Source: DAMBHY01 sp032068765 (lineage in GTDB: Bacteria; Bacteroidota; Bacteroidia; Bacteroidales; Dysgonomonadaceae). From it: a DNA stretch of 64,000 nt. The translations under genes were made by a program, and so were the position numbers. Shown here piece by piece: positions 28,129 through 39,267 of this stretch. Within the stretch, counting starts at the first letter, position 1; the number at the start of each line of letters is the position of its first letter. The notes beneath the pieces were generated by a model. That model did not search any database. It was not told the DNA's origin and saw only the letters and a list, made by a program, of their open reading frames with translations. The stretch covers positions 62,001 through 126,000 of the forward strand of contig DAMBHY010000004.1 in NCBI GenBank assembly GCA_032068765.1. The letters are read 5' to 3'.

Positions 28129-29586
28129 TTACAACCTTTCCAAAATAGTTAAAAGATAATCATAAACAGTTGCCACAGAAGCAATTTCCACAGCTTCATC
28201 TGGTGAGTGCGCTCCTGAAATAGAAGGACCAAAAGATACAATATCTAAATCGGAATTTACTTGTGACTGAATGATACCACATTCCAAACCAGCATGGATA
28301 ACCATTACAGTTGGTTTTTTGTCATATTTTTCTACATAAACCTTTTCCATCAGATTAAGCAATTCCGAACTTGCGTTAGGTTGCCATCCGGGATATGGAT
28401 TTACGATTTCAACTTTTGCACCGGCAAGCATAAATACGCTTTCCACTTGTGAGCAAACATAGAATTTACGGCTTTCTGAAGAACCACGAACGAGCAGTTT
28501 GATTTCGATTTTACCTTCTGAAGATTCTACCAAAGCAAGGTTCAAAGAGCTTTCCACTGTTCCTGGAAATTCTGCCAACATGCTCATCACACCATTTGGA
28601 CATCCTTCCACTGCATTAATCAAATCATCCTGCACCTCTTCAGGAATCAATGTTTTAGGCATATCTACCTTTTCGGCAGTAAATGTAATATGATTTTCTA
28701 TGCCTTTGTATTCGGAGTTATACAAATCTTCATAGTCTTGTACCAACGCTAGGAACTCATCTGTCAACTGATCGGGAATAGTCACTACTGCAAAAGATTC
28801 ACGAGGAATAGCGTTGCGAAGAGAACCGCCCTGAATACTGGACAAGCGAGCTTCGTAACAGCTTACAGCTTCTTTAAGGAAACGGTTCATCAACTTGTTG
28901 GCATTGCCTCTACCAAGAATGATATCCATTCCTGAGTGACCACCTTTCAGACCTTTCAAAGTCAACTTGAATGCGACATCACCTTCCTCAATTTCCGTAT
29001 CATCCTGATATTGGAAAGTAACGTTCACATCCGCACCTCCGGCACAGCCGACACACAATTCACCTTCTTGTTCAGTATCCAGATTCAGCATGCGCGTTCC
29101 GTGAAGGAAACCTTTTTGTAGACCGAATGCACCATCCATACCCACTTCTTCATCAATGGTGAAAAGAGCTTCCAAAGCAGGGTGTTTCAAAGATTTGTCT
29201 TCGAGTACGGCAAGCATCATCGCAGCTCCCATACCATTATCAGCGCCGAGCGTTGTAGATGTAGCTTTCACTTTATCGCCATCAATGCGCAATTGCAAAG
29301 GGTCTTTGGTAAAATCATGTGCTGTATCCGAGTTTTTTTGAGGCACCATATCAAGGTGAGCTTGCAAAATCACTGCAGGTTTTCCTTCATAACCAGCAGA
29401 TGCAGGTTTTCTAATAACGACGTTTCCAGTCGCATCTTTATCAACCTCAAGTCCCAATGACTTGCCGAAGTTCACCACATATTCAGTTATTTTCTCCATC
29501 TGTCCTGTTGGACGAGGAATCTGCGTCATTTCGTAGAAATGCGACCACACTTGTTGTGGTTTTAGATTTAAAATTTCATTTTGCAT
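28129..29586 (-). CDS. pepD: Aminoacyl-histidine dipeptidase (Xaa-His dipeptidase, M20)
   Basis: A 485-residue cytosolic zinc dipeptidase (carnosinase type). Metal ligands lie in LQAHLDMVPQ, TLGADNGMGAAMML, DEEVGMDGAFG and the C-terminal GAHSPDE (cut). The insert lid domain is at about 205-380. Full length for PepD. Monocistronic, with its own terminator. Confidence 0.94.
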   Translation of the reverse strand: MQNEILNLKPQQVWSHFYEMTQIPRPTGQMEKITEYVVNFGKSLGLEVDKDATGNVVIRKPASAGYEGKPAVILQAHLDMVPQKNSDTAHDFTKDPLQLRIDGDKVKATSTTLGADNGMGAAMMLAVLEDKSLKHPALEALFTIDEEVGMDGAFGLQKGFLHGTRMLNLDTEQEGELCVGCAGGADVNVTFQYQDDTEIEEGDVAFKLTLKGLKGGHSGMDIILGRGNANKLMNRFLKEAVSCYEARLSSIQGGSLRNAIPRESFAVVTIPDQLTDEFLALVQDYEDLYNSEYKGIENHITFTAEKVDMPKTLIPEEVQDDLINAVEGCPNGVMSMLAEFPGTVESSLNLALVESSEGKIEIKLLVRGSSESRKFYVCSQVESVFMLAGAKVEIVNPYPGWQPNASSELLNLMEKVYVEKYDKKPTVMVIHAGLECGIIQSQVNSDLDIVSFGPSISGAHSPDEAVEIASVATVYDYLLTILERL

Positions 29587-29728
29587 ATTAGTTTATTTAT
29601 ATAGTAAAGTTAATTATTACATTTAAGCGTAAATGTACAAAGAATATTAAGAAGTTTACAAGCATAAATGTTAAAAATACAACCCGCTAATTTGTAAACT
29701 ATTGTCTCCTTATTTTTAATAAAATAGT

Positions 29729-29736
29729 TACCTTTG
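29729..29736 (+). promoter_or_regulatory. -7 box of rsmA promoter
   Basis: TACCTTTG, followed by CACGG, matches the -7 element 50 bases before the rsmA ATG. Confidence 0.5.
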
Positions 29737-29785
29737 CACGGAATTAAAAAGTTTTTTATAAGAACCGCTAAAATTTCTTCGGCGC

Positions 29786-30586
29786 ATGTACGTAAAACCC
29801 AAAAAAAACTTAGGACAGCATTTCTTGAAAGATGAAGCCATTGCACAACGCATAGCAGACACGCTGTACGGTTTTGAGCAGCTTCCTATTTTGGAAGTGG
29901 GACCGGGCACAGGCATGCTTACTAAATTTCTTCTAAAGAAAAACCAACCGTTGAAAGTGGTGGAAATCGACCGTGAGTCTATCGCTTATCTCAATGAATA
30001 CTACCCTGAACTTTCAGATAATATCATTGAAAAAAACTTTTTGAAAATCGATTTTAAAGAATTGTTTGAATCGCCATTCTGCGTTATCGGCAATTATCCC
30101 TATAATATTTCTTCACAGATCTTCTTCAAAGTAGTGGACAATAAGGACATAGTTCCGTGTTGCACTGGCATGATACAAAAGGAAGTGGCAGAACGCATGA
30201 CGGCAAAACCCAGAAGCAAAACATATGGAATTCTGAGTGTGCTGCTGCAGGCATGGTATGATATTGAATATCTGTTCACAGTAAATGAAAATGCTTTCAA
30301 CCCTCCTCCCAAAGTAAAATCAGCCGTAGTCCGCCTTACACGTAATAAGCGTGACAAACTGAATTGTGATGAAACACTTTTTAAACTGGTAGTAAAAACC
30401 GGTTTTAATCAGCGCCGAAAAATGCTTCGAAATTCGCTGAAATCATTACTCCCGGAAGAAACACCTTTACCGGACGAGACTATGCTCAATCTACGACCCG
30501 AGCAGTTGTCGATTGAGCAGTTCGAGCACCTGACCCGCATGTTGGGCAGATGCATAGCCGCAAAGGAAAAAATCCTTCGTAAGTGA
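29786..30586 (+). CDS. rsmA: 16S rRNA dimethyladenosine transferase RsmA (KsgA)
   Basis: A 266-residue methyltransferase that dimethylates A1518 and A1519 of 16S rRNA. Seen: KKNLGQHFLKD (6-16), SAM motif I LEVGPGTGMLT, motif IV NYPYNISS and the C-terminal helical domain with FNQRRKMLRNSLK. Likely cotranscribed with corA, 42 bases downstream. Confidence 0.96.
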   Translation: MYVKPKKNLGQHFLKDEAIAQRIADTLYGFEQLPILEVGPGTGMLTKFLLKKNQPLKVVEIDRESIAYLNEYYPELSDNIIEKNFLKIDFKELFESPFCVIGNYPYNISSQIFFKVVDNKDIVPCCTGMIQKEVAERMTAKPRSKTYGILSVLLQAWYDIEYLFTVNENAFNPPPKVKSAVVRLTRNKRDKLNCDETLFKLVVKTGFNQRRKMLRNSLKSLLPEETPLPDETMLNLRPEQLSIEQFEHLTRMLGRCIAAKEKILRK

Positions 30587-30628
30587 GAAAAAATGATAAT
30601 TCATCGAACTTATTAAATCCTGATTATT

Positions 30629-31573
30629 ATGGCCGAAATAAAACTTTTTTATCAGAAAGACGGCATCATCAGGCTCAGCAGAAGCCTTGATTTTTTAAAA
30701 ACTACTCCCATCAGCAGATTCTTATGGATTGATTTGGTGGACGTAGACGAAGAAATTGAAAATGAATTGGAGGACTATCTCAAGATTTATATCCAGGAAG
30801 AGGAAGAAATGATTGAGATTGAGATGTCGTCACGTTATATTGAAACCAACGATACATTGGTGGTTAACTCCAACTTCCTACTCAGCAACTTTGAAAGTGA
30901 CCCGGTATCATTCATCCTCAAAAACAATATACTTATCACCGTACGCAGTCAAGAATTGATATCTTTCCACGAAACAGTGAAACGAATATCTGCCAATCCT
31001 AAAAATTACAATACAGGAGCTGATGTGCTGGTTGCGTTGTTTGAAACTCGGGTAGAATTCGACGCGGATATGATTGAGAGCATGACGCAGAAGATTACCC
31101 ACTTAAGTAATACGTTAACATTGCAGGAAGCGGATGAGGAACTCCTCTCGGAAATAAAGAACCTGCAAGAAAAAACGATGATGCTTCGCGAAAATATCAT
31201 CGACAAGCAGCGCACTGTATCTAGCATGCTTCGTAGCAAATTCATTCCACAAGATTTGCAGCCGCTGCTCACTATTATCATCAAGGATATTAACTCTCTC
31301 GTGGAGCACATAAAATTCAGCTTCGATCGTCTGGATTACTTGCAAGATACATTCCTCGGTTACGTTAATATCGAGCAAAACAAGATTATAAAGATATTCA
31401 CCATCGTGTCTGTGATTTTTATGCCTCCCACGCTTATAGCCAGTATTTATGGTATGAACTTCCAGATTATGCCAGAACTTACTCAAAAATGGGGATATCC
31501 TTTTGCCCTTTTTTTAATGGTGATGTCATCACTGATTATCCTCTATTTTTTCCGAAAAAAGAAGTGGCTATAA
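30629..31573 (+). CDS. corA: CorA-family magnesium/divalent cation channel
   Basis: A 314-residue protein with a long cytosolic N-terminal domain (1-250) and two C-terminal membrane helices (about 255-275 and 288-308). The signature YGMNF follows the first helix. It would import Mg2+ as a pentamer. The final residues RKKKWL are positively charged and cytosolic, as usual. A terminator follows. Confidence 0.95.
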   Translation: MAEIKLFYQKDGIIRLSRSLDFLKTTPISRFLWIDLVDVDEEIENELEDYLKIYIQEEEEMIEIEMSSRYIETNDTLVVNSNFLLSNFESDPVSFILKNNILITVRSQELISFHETVKRISANPKNYNTGADVLVALFETRVEFDADMIESMTQKITHLSNTLTLQEADEELLSEIKNLQEKTMMLRENIIDKQRTVSSMLRSKFIPQDLQPLLTIIIKDINSLVEHIKFSFDRLDYLQDTFLGYVNIEQNKIIKIFTIVSVIFMPPTLIASIYGMNFQIMPELTQKWGYPFALFLMVMSSLIILYFFRKKKWL

Positions 31574-31591
31574 ATGATAAATTGAAGAATT

Positions 31592-31627
31592 AAAAAAGGT
31601 GAGATGTTGTTGCTTCTCACTTTTTTT
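31592..31627 (+). terminator. Intrinsic terminator of corA
   Basis: GTGAGA (31599-31604) pairs with TCTCAC (31615-31620), extended by the A-run before and the T-run after (seven T). Confidence 0.82.
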
Positions 31628-31717
31628 GCAGTATTAGTTACAGAATATAGATAAGCAATTAATGATATGTAAACAAACGTAATATGGCGAAACAAAAAAT
31701 ATACTTCGCTGGCTTGT

Positions 31718-32596
31718 TTACTCCAACATAAAATTAATTTGAGTATACTTCTCGGGAAATAAATCTGATAATGTGGCTTCTAATTCAGAGGTTTTGTAAC
31801 CTAAAAGGAGACGTGAAAGTAAATTTATATCAGTAGTAAGGGTTGGTTGACAGATCGTAGCAGATAATTTTCCACTTGCAAGACGGAAAGTTTGGTTATT
31901 CTGGGGTATAATATTGTCTTCTACTTGTATGGTTAATGTTTTTTCTGGATATTGTTTTGCAAAAACAGAAAGTAAATATTCTGCATTAATGATGCGAGCC
32001 ATGCCTATTAAACTCTTTTTATCTGGAAAATTGAAAAGCTCAGCTTCCCTCATAATGACTTTAAAATCATCCAATGATTTCTGCACAGTCATATCCGAAG
32101 AACGAAAGAATGCGTCAAATTCTTTGTAAGCATCTTCAACATTCGGCAATCTGCTTTTTAGCTCTTTTAATAAGGGAAGACTTTTATCTGAAGGTTCAAA
32201 AGTCTGAGCAAAACCATATTTCCTATAAAATTCGAGGAGCCATGGTTCGGCAGGAACTAAAATCGCAAGCGGAATATTCCTTTCTGACAATACCTGCAGC
32301 ATTCTTTTCAACAACGCATCCTGAAAACCTTTTCCTCTAAATTCCGGCAGCGTACAAACGCCCATCACATAGGCTATATCTATTTCCACTCCGTGGAAAG
32401 TGAATTTGTAGGGCAACATCTGGAGTGATGCCATTGCAACATTGTCGTGAAAATAAACGAGCGTATTTTCATCTCGGTATTTTGACCCGAAATAAAGTTC
32501 CATATATGCATCATCATCGCCAAATACTGTTTTCCACATCCGGTAAACGTCCGTGCGGGATTGAGCATCGGCAAAGCGTATATTTTCCACAATCAA
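31718..32596 (-). CDS. GNAT-family N-acetyltransferase, Eis-like
   Basis: A 292-residue protein. The N-terminal GNAT fold has the acetyl-CoA motif A VCTLPEFRGKGFQDALLKRM (about 82-101) and FYRKYGFAQ. The C-terminal half resembles the SCP2-like extension of Eis-type acetyltransferases. Substrate unknown. It starts 6 bases after the DUF2156 gene, so the two are cotranscribed. Confidence 0.82.
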   Translation of the reverse strand: MIVENIRFADAQSRTDVYRMWKTVFGDDDAYMELYFGSKYRDENTLVYFHDNVAMASLQMLPYKFTFHGVEIDIAYVMGVCTLPEFRGKGFQDALLKRMLQVLSERNIPLAILVPAEPWLLEFYRKYGFAQTFEPSDKSLPLLKELKSRLPNVEDAYKEFDAFFRSSDMTVQKSLDDFKVIMREAELFNFPDKKSLIGMARIINAEYLLSVFAKQYPEKTLTIQVEDNIIPQNNQTFRLASGKLSATICQPTLTTDINLLSRLLLGYKTSELEATLSDLFPEKYTQINFMLE

Positions 32597-32602
32597 AAAA
32601 GT

Positions 32603-33505
32603 TTATGAATGTTTAAGTCTGACAACTCCTTTTTCGAGTAAAATATCTGGTTTGTAAGACATTTTTGCCTGACGCAGCGACTCAAGTTCCATATCTTCCT
32701 CGCGGTTGATATAACTGTACATTGCACCTTCGTGCTCTGCAAACTGCTGATTGATGATGGTGTATGCGCCATGTACATCCGTAAGGGCTTTTTCCACATG
32801 AACGATAAGGGTATCTAGCGTCAAACGCGTTCCCAACGTAAACGCCTGCATCAATCCATTAACAATAATAGCTCCACCAACCAATCCAAGATATTCGAAA
32901 TTATTCAGAAAAAGCGAAGTAGTGATAAAGTCTAGCTCTATAGAACTATCGTGCGATTCTTTATTTGCTTCCATCCAGGCACTAAGCATTTGTTTACATT
33001 CTTCCAGATATTCGGGATTATCATTCAAAGAGATATATTGCCAGTCGGAATTTTCATTTTTGAAACGGTTGATATGATTGCGCTTGCTCTGGAGTTTTTT
33101 ACCTTTAAGACCAATCAATTTTTCGGATGTATAAATGTAATCAAAGTTGCCGCGAGTAAGTTCAAACTCCAGTTCACCAGGCATTGCTGCGTGAAGTTCT
33201 TCCCACATGGCTTGTGTAACACCCGACATATTGAATTTAATTTTGCAACCGCAATCTTCCACCAATGCATGCACTGCTTCCGCAAGATTTCCTTTGCCTA
33301 TCGGTTTCAAATAAGAACAACCGCCATCTTCTCTTTTAAATTTTATCAAGAGAAAATCATTAAATACTGCGTATTGAGTGTCGAACTTGTGCGCCCAACC
33401 ATACAGATTTGAGAAACACAGCTCGGAAGCCCGATGAGTATTTCCCTGCAAAAATCGGTCAATGACGCTTTTATCTTCAAGTTGAATTCGTTTGAAATTC
33501 AGCAT
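32603..33505 (-). CDS. DUF2156 (phosphatidylglycerol lysyltransferase-like) protein
   Basis: A 300-residue tandem GNAT-fold protein matching DUF2156, the catalytic-domain family of MprF and related aminoacyl-lipid/peptide transferases, here without membrane segments. Seen: LGGAIIVNGLMQAFTLG-like core strand at about 210-225 and INREEDMELESLRQAKMSYKP near the end. Sits between trpS and an Eis-like gene; the three probably form one unit. Confidence 0.82.
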   Translation of the reverse strand: MLNFKRIQLEDKSVIDRFLQGNTHRASELCFSNLYGWAHKFDTQYAVFNDFLLIKFKREDGGCSYLKPIGKGNLAEAVHALVEDCGCKIKFNMSGVTQAMWEELHAAMPGELEFELTRGNFDYIYTSEKLIGLKGKKLQSKRNHINRFKNENSDWQYISLNDNPEYLEECKQMLSAWMEANKESHDSSIELDFITTSLFLNNFEYLGLVGGAIIVNGLMQAFTLGTRLTLDTLIVHVEKALTDVHGAYTIINQQFAEHEGAMYSYINREEDMELESLRQAKMSYKPDILLEKGVVRLKHS

Positions 33506-33543
33506 AATTAATTTTTAAATATTCTACACGCGAGGATGTTCTA

Positions 33544-34533
33544 TCAAAACGCTTTGAATCCCATTATTTCACGTACATCGCGAATGGTTTTCGAAGCATT
33601 TTCACGTGCCTTTTCCGCACCTTCTTTGGTTACTCTGTGCAGATATTCTTCATCTTTTTCTATTTCGAGAATGCGTTCGCGAATAGGTGAGGTAGCTTTA
33701 ATAATATCTTCCGCAAGTTGTTTTTTCAAATCGCCGTAGCGGATTTCGCATTTGTTCCACAAATCATCGTAATGAGCCACAACCTCGGGAGTAGAAACAA
33801 CGCGTAGAATAGTAAAAAGGTTTTCAATGTAATCAGGTTTGGTAGAATTTGGAGCTTGTGGTCCGGCATCTGTCAAGGCGCGCTTCACTTTCTTTTCAAT
33901 ATCTTTTGGAGAATCACCCAGATAAATGCAGTTGCCCTCGGATTTCCCCATTTTTCCGCTGCCGTCCAGCCCTGGTATTTTCACCAATTCTTCACCGAAA
34001 TTATATGCCATGGGTTCTTTAAAATATTCTACACCATAGAAATTATTGAAACGGCGCGCAAAACGGCGAGTCATTTCCATATGTTGTTCCTGATCCTTTC
34101 CCACTGGCACTTTGTCTGCACGATGCATAAGGATATCGGCGGCCATCAATGTAGGATATGTAAGCAATCCGGCATTTACATTTTCAGGTTGTTTGCGGGC
34201 TTTTTCTTTGAAAGAAGAAGTTTTTGCCAACTCTCCCATGTAAGCGTGCATATTCAGATAAAGATATAGCTCTGCCACTTCAGGTACATCACTTTGCACA
34301 TAAATTACCGATTTTTCGGGATCAATGCCTGCCGCCAGATAATCGACTAATACATTTTTCACATTTCCATGAAGAATTTTCGGGTCGGGATGTGTGGTAA
34401 GAGAGTGTATATCTGCGATGAAGAAATAACATTGATTTTCTTCCTGCATTCTTATGAAGTTGCGCAAAGCACCATAATAATTACCTAAATGCAGGTTGCC
34501 TGTTGAGCGAATACCGCTTAAAACTATATCCAT
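33544..34533 (-). CDS. trpS: Tryptophanyl-tRNA synthetase
   Basis: A 329-residue class I aminoacyl-tRNA synthetase. The ATG at 34533 opens MDIVLSGIRSTGNLHLGNYYG, the canonical start with the HIGH-type motif; an upstream in-frame ATG at 34626 would add 31 unrelated residues and is rejected. The KMSKS-type loop reads GSGKMGKSEGN. Full length. Leads a probable trpS-DUF2156-GNAT unit. Confidence 0.95.
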   Translation of the reverse strand: MDIVLSGIRSTGNLHLGNYYGALRNFIRMQEENQCYFFIADIHSLTTHPDPKILHGNVKNVLVDYLAAGIDPEKSVIYVQSDVPEVAELYLYLNMHAYMGELAKTSSFKEKARKQPENVNAGLLTYPTLMAADILMHRADKVPVGKDQEQHMEMTRRFARRFNNFYGVEYFKEPMAYNFGEELVKIPGLDGSGKMGKSEGNCIYLGDSPKDIEKKVKRALTDAGPQAPNSTKPDYIENLFTILRVVSTPEVVAHYDDLWNKCEIRYGDLKKQLAEDIIKATSPIRERILEIEKDEEYLHRVTKEGAEKARENASKTIRDVREIMGFKAF

Positions 34534-34834
34534 TTTCTTTGTACTTTTTATTAAGCTACAAAGGTATAAAAAATTGTAACGGAGAAAATACGTAAATGTG
34601 TAAACATGAAGAGGTATTGATGTCATTCAAACTAATTAATCACAGAAGATAAAACCTACATATATTATTACGTCATGAAAATAAATATTTCTTTTTGTTC
34701 AAAAACGTATCCACAACTAATTCCGCAAGCATATCCCAATGACAATTTCTATATTTAAAGGTTGGTTTTCACGTTTCATATTCACATAATGATTTCATTA
34801 ATTTCGAGGCACTAAATAAAGAATAAATTACTTG

Positions 34835-34866
34835 TTTGCAATCCTAACTTATTCGTCGTAAATTTG
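34835..34866 (+). promoter_or_regulatory. Upstream frd operon promoter, full consensus
   Basis: TTTG (34835-34838), 20 bases, then TAAATTTG (34859-34866): an exact fit to the Bacteroidota -33/-7 pattern. Confidence 0.7.
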
Positions 34867-34959
34867 TAGCAGCGCGGTTAAAAACTCCTCCTTTAAATGG
34901 CAAACAAAGATTAAAGAAAAATTTCAGGAAATAACTCTGTAAATATATTTTAAAATGAT

Positions 34960-34967
34960 TACATTTG
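34960..34967 (+). promoter_or_regulatory. Second -7 box for the frd operon
   Basis: TACATTTG, followed by CAC, matches the -7 element; start would be about 105 nt before the frdC ATG. The -33 element is weak. Confidence 0.5.
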
Positions 34968-35077
34968 CACTTTAAAAATCAAAAAAATCTGAAAGTTGAC
35001 TTTTATCCAAGCTATTAGAATTCAAAGAATACATAAACTACAAATATTTATCTAAATTAATTTTAAAAGAAAACTTT

Positions 35078-35755
35078 ATGAGTTGGTTATCTAAATCATC
35101 TATCGGACGGAAATTCGTTCAAAGTGTTTCCGGGCTTTTCTTAGTATTGTTTCTTTTATTTCACATGTGCATGAACATAGCGCTTGTATTTAGTTACGAC
35201 GCTTACGATTTCATTGCTAATGAAATGTTAGGAGCTAACTGGTGGGCTATTGTTGGAACTGCGTTAATTGTATTTGCTTTTGCAGTACACATCTGGTATG
35301 CTATCGTATTGACGTTGCAAAACAAAAAAGCACGTGGATCAGATATGTATGCCTCTGCGAACAAAACTAAAACATCATGGTCATCAAAAAACATGTTTGT
35401 TTTAGGTTTGGTAATTTTCTTATTTTTAGTACTTCACTTCATTCAATTCTGGTATCAAATGCAATTTAAAGAATTCATGGGAATTGAAGGAGCTCGCGAA
35501 GATGCGGCTTATCTTGTAGAAGAAGTATTCAAAAATCCAATTTATGTAATTATTTATCTTATTGCATTTGTAGCATTGTGGTTCCACCTTACTCATGGAT
35601 TCTGGAGTGCTCTTCATACTTTGGGATGGAATAACAACATCTGGATGAAACGTATCAAAACTATCAGTAATGTTGTAGCAACTATCATCTGCCTTGGTTA
35701 CGCTTTCGTAGCAATTATGTTATTCCTTGGTCATGGCAATTTGTTGAACGCTTAA
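35078..35755 (+). CDS. frdC: Fumarate reductase/succinate dehydrogenase cytochrome b558 subunit
   Basis: A 225-residue inner-membrane diheme cytochrome b with five membrane segments, of the single-anchor b558 type found in Bacteroidota, epsilonproteobacteria and Bacillus. Candidate heme-ligand histidines lie in [27 protein letters not shown] and [14 protein letters not shown]. It holds the quinone site and anchors FrdAB to the membrane. First gene of frdC-frdA-frdB. Confidence 0.93.
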   Translation: MSWLSKSSIGRKFVQSVSGLFLVLFLLFHMCMNIALVFSYDAYDFIANEMLGANWWAIVGTALIVFAFAVHIWYAIVLTLQNKKARGSDMYASANKTKTSWSSKNMFVLGLVIFLFLVLHFIQFWYQMQFKEFMGIEGAREDAAYLVEEVFKNPIYVIIYLIAFVALWFHLTHGFWSALHTLGWNNNIWMKRIKTISNVVATIICLGYAFVAIMLFLGHGNLLNA

Positions 35756-35768
35756 TAAAGTAACGAAT

Positions 35769-37712
35769 ATGAATCAAATAAATTCAAAAATACCCGAAGG
35801 AGCTTTAGCTCAAAAGTGGACCAATTATAAAGATCATCAAAAACTTGTAAATCCTGCTAACAAACGTCGTCTCGACATCATTGTGGTAGGAACAGGTTTA
35901 GCAGGTGCTTCAGCAGCAGCTTCACTTGGAGAGATGGGATTCAACGTTTTAAACTTCTGTATCCAGGATTCACCTCGTCGTGCTCACTCAATTGCTGCAC
36001 AAGGAGGTATCAACGCTGCAAAAAACTATCCTAACGATGGTGACTCAGTTTACCGTTTGTTTTATGATACTATCAAAGGTGGTGACTATCGCGCTCGCGA
36101 AGCTAACGTATATCGTTTGGCAGAAGTAGCTAACAGCATCATAGACCAATGTGTGGCCCAAGGTGTTCCTTTCGCACGCGAATACGGCGGACTACTTGAT
36201 AACCGTTCTTTCGGTGGTGCTCAGGTATCACGTACTTTCTATGCCCGCGGTCAAACCGGACAACAATTGTTGTTAGGAGCTTATTCAGCATTGAGCCGCG
36301 CCGTTGAGAAAAAACAAGTAAAATTATATACTCGTCGCGAAATGCTTGACCTTGTTGTCGTTGATGGTCGTGCACGTGGTATCATTGCCCGCAATCTTGT
36401 AACAGGTGAAATCGAAAAATATGCCGCTCATGCAGTAGTTATTGCAACTGGTGGTTACGGAAATACTTTCTTCCTTTCTACCAACGCTATGAACTCTAAC
36501 GGTTCTGCAGCTTGGCAATGTTACAAAAAAGGAGCTTATTTCGCTAATCCAGCATACGCACAAATCCACCCAACATGTATTCCTGTACACGGTGAATTCC
36601 AATCAAAATTAACTTTGATGTCGGAATCTTTGCGTAATGACGGACGTATCTGGGTTCCTAAAAAATTAGAAGACGCACAGGCTATCCGAGCAGGTAAATT
36701 AAAACCTACAGATATTAAAGAAGAAGACCGCGACTACTATTTGGAACGTCGTTATCCAGCATTCGGAAACTTAGTGCCACGTGACGTTGCATCTCGTGCA
36801 GCTAAAGAACGTTGCGACGCAGGTTATGGTGTTGGAAATACAGGACTTGCTGTATATCTAGATTTCTCTGAAGCAATCAATCGTTTAGGAAAAGATGTTG
36901 TAGCAGCTCGTTATGGCAACCTTTTCCAGATGTATGAAAAAATTGTTGATGACAATCCATATGAAACTCCAATGATGATTTTCCCTGCAATTCACTATAC
37001 AATGGGTGGAATCTGGGTAGATTATGAATTGATGACTACTATTCCTGGTCTTTTTGCAATTGGTGAAGCCAACTTCTCTGACCATGGAGCTAATCGTTTG
37101 GGAGCATCAGCATTGATGCAAGGATTGGCTGACGGATATTTCGTATTGCCATACACTATTCAAAATTATCTTGCAGATCAAATTCAGGTTCCTCGCTTTA
37201 GCACCGACCTTCCTGAATTCCAACAAGCTGTAAAAGATGTGGAAGAGCGCAAAAAGAAATTGATGAATATCAATGGACAACATTCAGTTGATTATTACCA
37301 CAAAAAACTGGGTCACATCATGTGGGATTTTGTAGGTATGGCTCGCGATGCTGAAGGTTTGCAGAAAGCAATTTCAGAAATTCAGGCTCTTAAAAAAGAA
37401 TTCTGGTCAAATGTTCGCATTCCTGGTTCTGACAAGACAGTAAACGTTGAACTTGAAAAAGCTTTACGTTTAGCAGATTACTTTGAAATCGGCGAATTGA
37501 TGGCGCGTGATGGTTACAACCGTAATGAATCTTGTGGCGGACACTTCCGTACAGAATATCAAACACCTGAAGGTGAAGCTTTGCGTAATGATGACGAATA
37601 TTCTTACGTTTCTTGCTGGGAATATAAAGGTGAAAACCAAGAACCTGTCATGCACAAGGAAATGTTGGAGTATGAGTTTGTAAAACGTCAAACAAGAAAC
37701 TATAAATCTTAA
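35769..37712 (+). CDS. frdA: Fumarate reductase/succinate dehydrogenase flavoprotein subunit
   Basis: A 647-residue FAD subunit. FAD site: [21 protein letters not shown] (shown here to GAS) near 37-50; the covalent-FAD histidine in [11 protein letters not shown]; active-site segments HPTCIP and [27 protein letters not shown] near 440-455; C-terminal [10 protein letters not shown]. In an anaerobe the complex most likely reduces fumarate with menaquinol, giving succinate for propionate or succinate fermentation. 13 bases after frdC. Confidence 0.96.
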   Translation: MNQINSKIPEGALAQKWTNYKDHQKLVNPANKRRLDIIVVGTGLAGASAAASLGEMGFNVLNFCIQDSPRRAHSIAAQGGINAAKNYPNDGDSVYRLFYDTIKGGDYRAREANVYRLAEVANSIIDQCVAQGVPFAREYGGLLDNRSFGGAQVSRTFYARGQTGQQLLLGAYSALSRAVEKKQVKLYTRREMLDLVVVDGRARGIIARNLVTGEIEKYAAHAVVIATGGYGNTFFLSTNAMNSNGSAAWQCYKKGAYFANPAYAQIHPTCIPVHGEFQSKLTLMSESLRNDGRIWVPKKLEDAQAIRAGKLKPTDIKEEDRDYYLERRYPAFGNLVPRDVASRAAKERCDAGYGVGNTGLAVYLDFSEAINRLGKDVVAARYGNLFQMYEKIVDDNPYETPMMIFPAIHYTMGGIWVDYELMTTIPGLFAIGEANFSDHGANRLGASALMQGLADGYFVLPYTIQNYLADQIQVPRFSTDLPEFQQAVKDVEERKKKLMNINGQHSVDYYHKKLGHIMWDFVGMARDAEGLQKAISEIQALKKEFWSNVRIPGSDKTVNVELEKALRLADYFEIGELMARDGYNRNESCGGHFRTEYQTPEGEALRNDDEYSYVSCWEYKGENQEPVMHKEMLEYEFVKRQTRNYKS

Positions 37713-37744
37713 GGCAGTAACCAGACAACAAAAAACTTACAATC

Positions 37745-38500
<756 letters not shown>

Positions 38501-38522
38501 ATAGGTATTAAAATATTATGTT

Positions 38523-38558
38523 AAAATGCGTTTTCTGAACGAAAGCGCATTTTTTATT
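38523..38558 (+). terminator. Intrinsic terminator of frdCAB
   Basis: A 13-bp stem, 38523-38535 with 38541-38553, one wobble pair, loop TGAAC, then a T-run to 38558. Confidence 0.92.
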
Positions 38559-38619
38559 TTAAATATTTCAATTCTGCGTTTTTATTATAAATTTGCAAAA
38601 CAATTATTAGAATTAGATT

Positions 38620-39264
38620 ATGAAAAAGAATTTTATCACATTTATTATGCTTATAGCTTTTGTAGCTGTCAGCTCAACTGCAGGTGCTCAAGTTAAGTTC
38701 GGTGTTCGTGGAGAAGTAGGGTTGAACAAACCTACATTTACCGGTAGTGGAATTTTAGAAAACTTCCGTGTTGAAAATATGAACACTTTCAAAATTGGTC
38801 CAACTGTAGAATACAACATGCCCTTTATAGGTTTAGGAGTTGATGCTTCTTTACTTTATAGTAATGAAAAAATGAATGTACAAAATGAAACAAATGGCAA
38901 TGTTTTAAATGAAATTGCAAGTGTACAATCACACAATTTGGAATTGCCTGTCAATTTGAAATACAAAGTTGGTATCATTTCCATTTTGAAAGGTTATGTT
39001 GCTGCTGGTCCATTTATTGGTGTAAATCTTTCTAATGATGATTTCAAAGATTTAGAAAAGGTGACAACAAACATTGAACAAAAGAAATTCCAAGCAGGTC
39101 TTAATTTCGGTTTTGGAGCAGAAGTTATTAACCGTGTACAATTAGGTTTCAATTATCATTTGAAACTTACAGATGATTATTCAGTTGATAAAGCTGAATA
39201 CAACGACCTATTTAACGAAAACAACAAAGGTTTCTGGTCTTTCACTGCAAATGTTTACTTCTAA
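38620..39264 (+). CDS. Small outer membrane beta-barrel protein (PorT-like)
   Basis: A 214-residue exported protein with a signal ending near AGAQ. The body alternates hydrophobic and polar residues, opening VKFGVRGEVGLNKPTF and ending in an aromatic SFTANVYF, typical of 8-strand Bacteroidota outer-membrane barrels of the PorT/OmpA-like type. Role unknown. priA begins 3 bases after its stop, so they are cotranscribed though functionally unrelated. Confidence 0.8.
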   Translation: MKKNFITFIMLIAFVAVSSTAGAQVKFGVRGEVGLNKPTFTGSGILENFRVENMNTFKIGPTVEYNMPFIGLGVDASLLYSNEKMNVQNETNGNVLNEIASVQSHNLELPVNLKYKVGIISILKGYVAAGPFIGVNLSNDDFKDLEKVTTNIEQKKFQAGLNFGFGAEVINRVQLGFNYHLKLTDDYSVDKAEYNDLFNENNKGFWSFTANVYF

Positions 39265-39267
39265 TAA

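Larger units (their letters stand above)
34534..35077. other. Intergenic leader of the fumarate reductase operon
   Basis: No gene is seen in these 544 bases. They hold two promoters for the downstream operon (listed separately) and otherwise AT-rich sequence. If the upstream promoter is used the frdC leader is about 205 nt; no riboswitch fold is recognised. Confidence 0.6.

Noticed and set aside
34534..34626. Upstream ATG for trpS
   Set aside because: Adds 31 residues with no homology before the canonical MDIVLSG start.
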